Shown: piece after piece, positions 1-64,000 of the stretch
Position numbering within the stretch: the stretch's first letter is position 1
Layout: every line of letters starts with the position of its first letter
From: Strigamia acuminata
Lineage: Eukaryota > Arthropoda > Chilopoda > Geophilomorpha > Linotaeniidae
Direction: 5' to 3'
NCBI GenBank assembly: GCA_949358305.1
Contig: OX442323.1
Location: forward strand, 1,860,001-1,924,000
Length of the DNA stretch: 64,000 nucleotides
The notes under the pieces: generated by a model
The model's input: the letters and a program-made list of their open reading frames with translations, nothing else
What the model was told of the DNA's origin: nothing
The model's database searches: none
Program-made: the position numbers and the translations under genes

Positions 1-1300
1 GAATCTCCCCCACTCCCCCAGGGCAGACGCCCGTCCATTGACTGGATGTCAATGCTCTGAGGGAAGGGAGGCGCGCGTGCGACTCCCCTTCTTTACCCGT
101 ATGTAGGCCACGAGAGAAACTCTTCGTGCCCCACCCCAGTCGGGTCACCACATGGTGTATTAAAGTTCATACGTGTTTAATGTATTTTTTAAAAACCTTT
201 TAAAAACAAGTTTTAAACACTTTTATTTCACACTAATTGCAATTTAAAATTAACTCTACATACGTATGCAATAATGCATTTCTAATGTATCTTTTTGAGT
301 AAAATGTCCGTTACAATATAAAAGAATACATTCATAAATATGTATCCAGTTAGATACACAGGAATTTATGAATAGCTACAATCAGCTAGACATACATAGA
401 GACAAATAATGTCCAAATGTAAGAGAAAATAAAAATTACAACTATTTTGAGGAGTTTATTTTCAATACAGAATGAAGGGCATTTTCTTACTTTATCATCT
501 CTTAATTTTAATTTTTTTTTTGGAATTTTAATACTGAAAATCAGAAAATCAGAATTGAATTGATTAAACTCACACGAATTTTGTGTTATTTTTTAAATTG
601 TTGTGACTGCTATGGTCTCTTCCAGTGTAGTCAGGGGACTGAGAACACTTGGTAGGGACGCATACTTCACGTAAATGACGGAGACTTCCCACAATATTGG
701 TTGGTTGGCCTTTATTGCGTTGTCTAGGGGTATGGGGAAACCCGTCACCCGCTGCAGAGGTGCCACGAAGGCACACCGCACCGGCAACCGACCCGCCACA
801 CACTGGGTGGGAACCCAATGCGTGGCGTGGTCGGTTCGACTTAACATTCGTGTCGTACTTACCTACGACCCACGCGTCCACTCATGGAAGCTGTATAACG
901 GTGGGAGCCGTCATACTGAGTATCATCGTGGTGAATGGTGAGGAGTACAGAGTCAAACCGGGACACTGCTTGTCCCTCCAAGATGAACACCTTCTCCTCT
1001 CGGGGAGCTGCTGCAGGCACGTCCTTCTCAGGCCGTGTCCCACACTCAACTCTCTCACAACACTCCCTCCTCACCACACCACTCCACTCCCTCCTCCCCG
1101 GGCTAGGTCAACTACCCACGTAGGGGTTGACCTTTGGGGCCGCACGGTGGTGTGTGGCAGTGCCGCAGGTCACCTAGGTGGCCTGGCGGTCACATTGTGA
1201 TATACATACATTAGACATAAATATATACCGTAGTTACCAAAACTACCTTAAAATGTATAAACTTTAATACAGTAAGGAAAGTACAGTAGTATTATTTCAT
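1..1300. other. Intergenic DNA with two GC-rich patches
   Basis: No supportable gene. Two patches stand out from the AT-rich surroundings: about 1-150 and about 620-1200, the second ending in a C-rich run of short CTCC/CACC words followed by G-rich sequence. Several overlapping open frames cross 570-1200 on both strands, but none shows a recognisable domain or codon bias, so I treat them as a by-product of high GC. An old retroelement untranslated region is possible. The DNA between the patches is simple AT-rich sequence. Confidence 0.4.
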
Positions 1301-1370
1301 GAGTATCGTTCGGCTCCATGTGTTCGGCTCCAATTGGCTACGACAGTTTAGACAAGTGGCAGAGTGATCC

Positions 1371-1447
1371 TATTTAAATGCAGAGGAATAGGCAGAATAC
1401 ATTTTATTCCACAAAGAATTCATAAGAGAACTCAACGACAGAAACAG
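1371..1447 (+). promoter_or_regulatory. Upstream duplicate of a TATA promoter plus short non-coding first exon
   Basis: A TATTTAAA box at 1371-1378 lies about 30 bases before a pyrimidine-rich start region, and a CCAATTGG box lies upstream near 1331. The exon would end in GAAACAG at 1447, followed by a GTAACA donor. The stretch 1355-1460 aligns almost along its length with 2827-2915, which lies directly upstream of the cysteine-rich peptide gene. It is therefore a duplicated promoter and exon 1: either an alternative promoter of that gene or the remains of a lost paralogue. No matching coding exons were found between 1448 and 2800. Confidence 0.45.
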
Positions 1448-1587
1448 GTAACACAATCTTTTATTTCAAATTGTATTTTATCAGAATTTCACTATAATGA
1501 TGAAACTAGTACGTAAAGTTTACCTTTGAGTACTAGATTTTAACACTCACTTAAATATATACATGTAGATTTGGAATCAATATACAT

Positions 1588-1800
1588 ACAGTGCGCGCCA
1601 AAAAGATAGGTGCACCCCATTTTTTCTTCATTCCTCAGCAATGCGCGCGTGTTTAAGTGTTGAAATTTTAAACAAAGGAACAAAATCATAACAAAATAAA
1701 CTGCTGAAACAATTGGAGCAATTGAGAAACAAACAAAAATTTTTTTACAAAAAAATAAAAATAGTGGTGCGACAAAATGATAAGTGCACTACAATCAAAC
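1588..1800. mobile_element. Possible Tc1/mariner-like transposon end
   Basis: The sequence TACAGTGCGCGCCAAAAAGA begins at about 1587 and is followed by a GGTGCACCCC word. A related word recurs near 1768 (GTGCGACAAAATGATAAGTG). Tc1-type ends commonly start TA-CAGT with a '...AAAAG.AT..GTGCACC' pattern. I could not find a clear opposite terminus, so this may be a truncated copy. This is pattern resemblance only. Confidence 0.3.
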
Positions 1801-2324
1801 TTCAACCATAAGCAAAATAGTTAAGACGATGAACTTGCGTGTATAGATGGTGATAAATAGGTGATGTTGGATGAAAACTGTCAAAGCAGATTTTGAAATT
1901 GTCCATTTTTAAAGTCACCACATCACTCTGAACTCCCCGACCCTTAAATTCAGGAAATATGGAATTTTATTGTAAAAATGAATTTCTGAGAACTCTTTTT
2001 AGACTAATTGGGGGTTCCTAATGCATAATTTCATAATAGTTTTTAGGTTGGGACTCCATTTTTGTACTAAAACACAACTTGAATGAAAAAGTTGCACATT
2101 GACTGGAGCCAAATGACAGAATTTTGTCTTTGTAACTTGTGCTAGGCTAGCAGCAGGCTTAATTTCAAATAGAATACAGGTTTCCTGCTCATCTTGTACT
2201 ACTTTTATGCGGCTTAAAAATTTACACGACTCAGCACACCACCTGCACAGAATCAAAAAAATTTGCCCATTTGATTATAGCAAGAAAACAGAATGTTCTA
2301 GGTGCATTAATGTGCTGAGTCATG

Positions 2325-2620
2325 TAAAACTATACTGTATTAAAACTACATTAAAACTATACTGTATTAAAACTACATTAAAACTATACTGTATTAAAAC
2401 TACATTAAAACTATACTGTATTAAAACTACATTAAAACTATACTGTATTAAAACTACATTAAAACTATACTGTATTAAAACTACATTAAAACTATACTGT
2501 ATTAAAACTACATTAAAACTATACTGTATTAAAACTACATTAAAACTACATTAAAACTACACTGTATTAAAACTGTATTAAAACTACATTAAAACTATAC
2601 TGTATTAAAACTACATTGAA
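2325..2620. repeat. 27-bp minisatellite
   Basis: About ten head-to-tail copies of a 27-bp unit built from 'actgtattaaaactacatt' plus 'aaaactat', decaying at the right end. A second short array of a related 22-bp unit (about three copies of 'gaaaataaattaaaactg...') follows at about 2695-2790. The repeat creates a 115-residue open frame with a 9-residue period, which I regard as non-coding. Confidence 0.9.
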
Positions 2621-2842
2621 ATTGCATAAAGCAACACAAAAAGACCTAAAAAATTAATTAAAAGTAGATAAATTAAAAAAAAGTACAACATTAAAAATAA
2701 GTTAAAACTGTATTGAAAATAAATTAAAACTGTATTGAAAATAAATTAAAACTGTATTGAAAATAAATTAAAATTACATTAAAAACAAATTAAAACTACA
2801 TTGACTCTGTATGTGAGTGTAGATGGGTGGCAGAATGTTACA

Positions 2843-2902
2843 ATTTAAATGCAGAAAAATTGGAAACACATTTCATTACACAAGAACCCGGAACAGAAAC
2901 AG
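2843..2902 (+). promoter_or_regulatory. Promoter and non-coding exon 1 of the cysteine-rich peptide gene
   Basis: An ATTTAAAT TATA-like box at 2843-2850 is followed about 25-30 bases later by TTTCATTACA, a plausible start site. The short exon ends AACAG at 2902 against a GTATCA donor. The next acceptor is the pyrimidine-rich tract ending TTAG at 3183, which puts the coding ATG seven bases into exon 2. The block is homologous to 1355-1460. The start site is inferred. Confidence 0.5.
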
Positions 2903-3190
2903 GTATCATAATCTTATACATTTGCGTGTTTTTTAAATCTCACCGTACAGTTGCTGTAATAATAGTAAGTGAAAAATAAATAAAACTGCAAAAAAAATCA
3001 ATAAATTGGTTTACTACGTAATTAAACGCCATGCTCAAATAGCTGCTTTGATTATCCGAATAGTTGCCAGCGGCAGTGGGTGGTTCGAGTCTTCAAAAGG
3101 ATTAAATACCCGGGCGTTTATTCGGAGCTTTACGGTATAAATTCGACGTCACATTTTAATGTTGTTTTTTTTTATACCGTTAGCAAAAAC

Positions 3191-3653
3191 ATGGACAAGT
3201 GTCGTATTCTTTTGATGGTTATTGCATTTATGCTGCTTGCTCATATTGTTGTGGCATCACCGTTAGCCGAACGAGGTAACTATTAAATACTATTAAAATA
3301 TAGGTTTATTACCTATTTAATGCAATTGGAGAGTTTGCGGTTTGTGATTGTGGGTTATAGATATAATTTATTTAGCATAGATTCAAGATATTAATAATAA
3401 TTTTCTTTTTAAATTTCTTTTCCGTAAGAAATTGTGGACAATGCAGAGAGGGATTTGTTGTAAGTCCGTTACTTTCTAAATTTCTGTTGTAACTGTTCAG
3501 CGAAAGACATTTCTTTTTATCACTTACTTTCTTTCTTTAATTAGTGTGGAAACTTGCATATTACGAGCCAACCGTTGTGGCGAAGGTGTTCCCTGCTGCG
3601 ATGATCGCGAATGTATTAGAGAAGACTGGATTGATATGTCGTTTTGCAAGTAA
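3191..3653 (+). CDS. Secreted knottin-type cysteine-rich peptide, 74 residues
   Basis: Three coding exons join in frame with good splice sites: 3191-3275, 3429-3459 and 3545-3653 (TAA stop). Residues 1-25 or so form a strongly hydrophobic signal peptide. A short acidic propeptide-like stretch follows, and the last exon carries all six cysteines of the mature part, spaced C-X6-C-X5-CC-X4-C-X10-C. This is the inhibitor-cystine-knot arrangement found in arthropod venom, antimicrobial and signalling peptides. The target cannot be told from sequence, and calling it a toxin would be inference. An AATAAA signal lies at about 3691. The gene converges on Nbea and has a duplicated promoter upstream. 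The frame is intact, with no damage seen. The three in-frame junctions make the model strong; the function is open. Confidence 0.75.
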
Positions 3654-3719
3654 CTAACTACTTGTATTGCATCTAAACAAGAAAAAAATTAAATAAATAT
3701 TACGTAGCTTAAAAAGTGT

Positions 3720-4689
3720 CGAATTTATACATTCATTTTGCTGTGGTATTGGATGAAGATAAATTCACATCTGTGGTGTTTATTTATCATTTTAATGAAT
3801 TCAGAAATGGTAAGTGTTCAATATCATTTCAGCTGTCTGCATTACGCATCATACTGCAATCTATCCCCTCTTATGCGTTACCCCCATAAAATCTTCACTA
3901 CAGTACATCGCACGGTACAATGAAAGCAACACTTCACTGCCGTGCATGTGCATGGCACGTAAATGCGCACCAAGTTTAAAAAGTGTTGCATTCCACTAGT
4001 CTCGTTGTCACACAATCTGATTGTGTGACATCATTTAAATGTGAATTTGTCACAACATATCAGCGAGTTTTTTTGCACTACCTGATGGATTCTGCAGGTG
4101 AGCTTCAAGCTGGACTGGCACGATTTTTATGACCACCACTCAGCACTGTACATGTTCGAGCTGGTTAAAGCAATTCATGTTCACAAAACATGAGATACGC
4201 GTCATCTTGGAAATGGGACTTGACAATTTACAATTACAGCATCAACTCGAAATCACCTGCAAATATTTCTATATTAGATACACCAACATTGCTCCATTAT
4301 TGATCATTTAACTGATGAAAGTTCACCTTTACAGAGTATTACTCCGGCATGTAGGACTTTCCAACTATCCGAGTGTTCATTGTTTTACTGTAGACTGTGA
4401 ACATTAAAAAAGAGGAAAATATTTCCATAATGCTTTTTATTCTCATCTTTTTGATACAATGGCATTTTATAAAGTACTTTTGGCCTCGACAATTCCAAAC
4501 GAAAACAATATTTGCAGCAGTTCGCTCGAAACTCGAAATGATCACCGAAACTCGCTTTATTCGTGTCCAGGACGGCAAAATAGCATTAACCACCACTTTA
4601 TACATAAAACCAGTATCAATTATACATACATGTATTATGTACACAAATTAAGTATCCCTCGGTACACAAAAATGGAATGTTAATCAATT

Positions 4690-4742
<53 letters not shown>

Positions 4743-5305
4743 AAAAACAAAAAAAAATTCAAAAAAAAATCCAACTAAATTTAATTCCGTAATTAATTAA
4801 TTAATTTTTGCTAAAGTGAAACTGCATCTCAATGTTCTGACTAGAAACGATATTATTTCTAAGCCAATTGTACAAAACAAATTCAGACAAACAGTGACTG
4901 TTTACAACAGTTTGAGCCAAGATTGCAATTCATTAATTTTCTTTTTTTTTGTGATTGTAATTTACAAGACACTAAATATTGACTAGAAATGTGCAACTTA
5001 CTTAAATGTACACCTATTTTTTCGTGAAAAATATTCTCTCTCCGAACTAAAGTCAAAACACAGCACTAAGTGTCGATTTCTCCCAATTAAATCCTGAATA
5101 ATACAATTATATTCGATTCCTCTTAAAAACAGCTGCCTAAACTGAATTAAAAGTACAAATTCAAACATCAAGACAACTAAATTGTAGTAATTATCGCTTA
5201 ACCAGCAATTAAAAATGTTAACAAAATATTTAAGTCATAATTAATACAACCAATCTTGAATTAATTGCAGTAAATCACAGTAAATTTGCAATTCCCTCAC
5301 ACTTT
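3720..5305. other. Spacer and probable Nbea 3' untranslated region
   Basis: This lies between the peptide gene and the Nbea stop codon. The part next to Nbea (about 4690-5305) is AT-rich and unique and is probably 3' UTR. On the minus strand the TTTA/TTA simple repeat at 4691-4740 gives overlapping AATAAA signals where the message could end. The part 3720-4680 contains several short open frames on both strands without recognisable content. Confidence 0.4.
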
Positions 5306-61378
<56,073 letters not shown>

Positions 61379-62270
61379 CTGAAAAGTACAATATAAATAT
61401 CGCATTAAATTTGTCGTAATGATCAAGATTATCTGATACATAAATTTAGTACACGTAAATACTCGTAGATGGAGACAACCAACCTATCACCCTATAAAGT
61501 TCTCTTACAATTGTGCTACGAGTGTCGGGTGATAAACAAATCTTTTCACATTATCAACAATCCTCATGCTCATATTTGGATTATCAGGTCAGCACAGGTT
61601 TTTTTGTTTTTAGTGTTTCTACAAACTGAATGGGCACTAAAAACACCCATAAACCATCATGAAAAACTGTAAAAACTGCAAAAACAGAAACCACATTTAA
61701 GTGGTTTGTGCAACCTGGTTTTAGTTTAATCAAACAAATTCTAAATGACTGCCATCACGTCAGTTCGGGTAGAACTTCCAATTGTTCTAATGTTTGCAGG
61801 TGCTGCATTCACCACCAACAAAAATAAGGTTTAAAGTTTCGGTTTATACAGTTTATGGCGTTTACAAAAATGGCCAAAATAGCATGCAAAAACAAAAACG
61901 TACCTACTGTAACAGTGATCGCCTTCGTTTTTAGGCCTGTTTGTTGTATCGATTTTGCGTTGCGATCGCGCGAGTACATGGTACATAAAAATTCATTTTC
62001 TCTCATTTAACCTAGGACAATATTTTGGTACTACGCTGCAGATTACTTTTAATGATGAGTTTAATTTATTTTAGAATTATTAAGCCTAAAATTAGGCTTT
62101 TGTGACAAAAATTGATCAAAATTGCTAATACCTTAAGAACACGGGCTTGGATCGTCAAAAAACTAAACACCAAACGAAAGATTTAAAAAAAACTGCGCCA
62201 GAAACGTTAATGAAACAACACTAGCCACAACTAATTACCTCGCTTATTGCCACATGTCGGTATAGTGCAA

Positions 62271-62932
62271 GTATTACCGGCTTGTCGATAAACCCCGTTT
62301 TTAACGGCATGCCGGTGTAAGTGAGTATGATTTTTTTTTAATTTTGAGCCCAAAACATGCTTAAAACGCATATTTAGATGTCCAAAATGTAGGAAATTGG
62401 CCTAAATTTCTATAAATTTTCAAAAAAATACTCTGGTTCGACTCAAGAGTATGCCCTTCTAAGAGCCGCATTACTCCTAACTCAAGTTTGTATTACTACC
62501 ACTAGGGAAAGTAGTTTTTATTTTTATTATGATTTGTGATTGTTATTACCTTTTAAGTTGATATAATTTTGACTATTTTTATACATAAATGTTACTTCCT
62601 TGCAAGAAATAAAGTTCTATGAATAAAAAACTATTGTTTGTTATGGTGTTTGGGTCTACATTTATGGATCACTACACCAGTGATGCGGCTCTTAGAAGGG
62701 CATATTCTTGAGTCGAACCAGAGTATAGTAATCTTCAGAATATCAAGAAAACTTTAATTTCAGGCCCAAATTTTAACATAATTTATCATCTGGGCTCTTT
62801 TAAACAAAAAAACAAAAAAATGTTTTTTCACTTATACCGGCATGTTTCGCTCTATGCCATAGACTTTTTGGCGCAATTTGAAAACGGTCATAAACCCATG
62901 ACCAACGGCATGCGGGGTAATACGGTACTTAA
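62271..62932. mobile_element. Composite inverted-repeat element hosting a second transposon
   Basis: The left end GTATTACCGGCTTGTCG...AACGGCATGCCGGTGTAAGTG is answered by CACTTATACCGGCATG...AACGGCATGCGGGGTAATAC on the right. The copy is interrupted by the element at 62428-62727. The ends are GC-rich and partly palindromic (GGCATGCC). It sits in the upstream Nbea intron. Confidence 0.55.
62428..62727. mobile_element. 300-bp MITE with ~44-bp near-perfect inverted ends
   Basis: The left end is ATACTCTGGTTCGACTCAAG, continuing to CCCTTCTAAGAGCCGCAT. The right end is the exact mirror with about two changes (ATGCGGCTCTTAGAAGGG...CGAACCAGAGTAT). The flanks suggest a TA target. The high arm identity implies a recent insertion, into the older element around it. 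Confidence 0.8.
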
Positions 62933-63169
62933 TAAAGATTTAATTGAACAATACAACACACATTTTTTTTAGACATCTTTAGTGACCCTCCTTGCATTGT
63001 TGGGCTGGTTTAATGTGGACCACCCAGTATCTTGGCATTCTTTGGCACTAGCCAGCAAGGCCAAAGGTCAGGTATCATGTACAAATACGAGCTCGAGTAA
63101 ACAAAGGTGTTAACTGGCTGACGTGAGTCTCATCTTTTATTGCGTTTTCATCGCACCAACAACACCACT

Positions 63170-63938
63170 ATGTGCAAGTTCCTGTTCGTTTATTGTGTGT
63201 TCACCTGCCATTTAGTGTGGGCCAAACCTAATAGGAATAGGATAAAGTTCACAGTATCTAAACCTGGTGAAGATGATTTTATCGGCACTACTTTGGCAGA
63301 CTTGCAAGCATTATTTGGACCGACTGGGAAATTCTCAGTCTCGGACAATCCTGAGGTACCGTATTTTATCGATTAAGAGCCGCGGCTCTTATTCAAAACT
63401 GCCATTTTTGTCAGCAATTACAATTTCAGTTTTTCGTTTCTCACATTTGATTAATGTAACGTCACGAACAAAGCGTACTTTCATCGTTCGTGAGGTTAAA
63501 TACCGTACGATACCGTACTTCTGCAAAAATAAGGTATTCTTGGTGTCTCAGCCGTGGCTACTGTTCGAGGGCGGCTACAATTCGAGGGCGACTCTTAATC
63601 GCTAAAATACGGTATTCACATTTAAAAAAAAAAATAATATCCCAATAATAATCGGCATGGAATGAATAATAATGAATTTAATTTAAGTTTACAAAATGTT
63701 TTTTTTTTTCCAGTTATTAAAGGAAGAGATTAAACTGAACACTGAAATGTTCAAGGACGAACGTCTAGCGAATTATACCAAATACAGAATGTTGCCCATC
63801 CACGAACAAAGATCCATTTGCCGTATCATAGTGGAACATTTGGGGGATTTTTTAATTCGAGTTGTAAAATCATACGGGTACACTTTGACCTTTGAAGCTG
63901 TTGCGTCTTCCGACTCGCAATTCTCTATTATTATGTAA
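63170..63938 (+). CDS. Unrecognised secreted protein, 136 residues, two exons
   Basis: Exon 1 is 63170-63355 (ATG in TATGTGC, ending GAG|GTACCG) and exon 2 is 63714-63938 (acceptor after a long T tract ending CCAG; stop TAA). Both are phase 0 at the join, giving 62 plus 74 residues. Residues 1-18 form a hydrophobic signal peptide, followed by a Lys/Arg-rich start of the mature chain. The rest has few cysteines and is mixed charged (AELF-like helices, MLPIHEQRSICRIIVEHLGD). I recognise no family and assign no function. The gene lies antisense in an upstream Nbea intron. The intron of 358 bases is mostly a MITE whose first base forms part of the donor. An upstream in-frame TTG extension exists, but ATG at 63170 starts the signal peptide. 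Confidence 0.65.
63357..63614 (+). mobile_element. TACCGTATTTTA MITE, copy 2 (258 bp), abutting a splice donor
   Basis: The ends TACCGTATTTTATCGATTAA and TTAATCGCTAAAATACGGTA are inverted repeats. The full interior aligns with the reverse of 26602-26819, with one extra piece near the right end. The element begins at the T of the GT donor of the small secreted-protein gene and takes up about 70% of its intron. Confidence 0.85.
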
Positions 63939-64000
63939 TTCATCACACTGTATCGCGAGTTGCTAACCTAAAACTGCCTAGCAACGTCGTTCTCTCTTTT

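Noticed and set aside
2325-2620. Array-like repeats as CRISPR
   Set aside because: Units are contiguous with no unique spacers, and the context is eukaryotic. The same holds for all other arrays here.
61809-62006. Minus-strand frame starting MRENEFLC as a candidate first Nbea exon
   Set aside because: No likeness to the N-terminal family sequence expected before AEIWCVF, and no suitable donor in the right phase.

Overview
The window is arthropod-type nuclear DNA: AT-rich, with spliceosomal introns, many minisatellites and many short inverted-repeat transposons. There are no operons or prokaryotic signals. Reading the minus strand exon by exon gives a neurobeachin (Nbea; rugose in Drosophila) gene that fills most of the window. 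Its WD40 end is closer to what I remember of the Drosophila protein than of the vertebrate ones. The species cannot be fixed. A knottin-type secreted peptide and a worn M12B-protease-like remnant would suit a chelicerate, but this is weak inference.

Layout. 1-3,720: repeat-rich DNA ending in a plus-strand four-exon gene for a 74-residue secreted cysteine-knot-type peptide (coding 3191-3653). Its promoter and first exon exist in two diverged copies. 3,720-5,305: spacer plus the likely Nbea 3' UTR, so the two genes converge. 5,306-61,378, minus strand: 48 Nbea exons I could join in frame, plus two optional ones. They run from the N-terminal part through a concanavalin-A-like region, an armadillo/DUF4704 region, a very long acidic exon, DUF1088, PH, BEACH and WD40 to the stop codon. 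The first exons lie beyond the right edge. Reading phase agrees at every junction but one: the 3' end of the exon near 52,607-52,765 is unresolved. 63,170-63,938, plus strand: a two-exon gene for an unrecognised 136-residue secreted protein, inside the upstream Nbea intron.

The central feature is a single 32.4 kb Nbea intron (14,764-47,163) that splits the PH domain. It holds the intronless mab-21 gene (27,253-28,350) on the opposite strand. Vertebrates keep the same nesting twice (MAB21L1 in NBEA, MAB21L2 in LRBA), so this is ancient animal microsynteny. It is usually explained by mab-21 enhancers spread through the host introns, and several CpG/GC-rich unique islands here are candidates. 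The mab-21 promoter has CCAAT boxes and E2F-like sites inside imperfect inverted repeats.

The rest is mobile and tandem DNA: two 5S-rRNA-derived SINE copies, a hAT-like element with its 8-bp target duplication, several other terminal-inverted-repeat elements (one nested in another, one abutting a splice donor), and arrays with 21-31 bp units. One of these arrays is translated within an Nbea exon. I found no tRNA gene and no CRISPR array.
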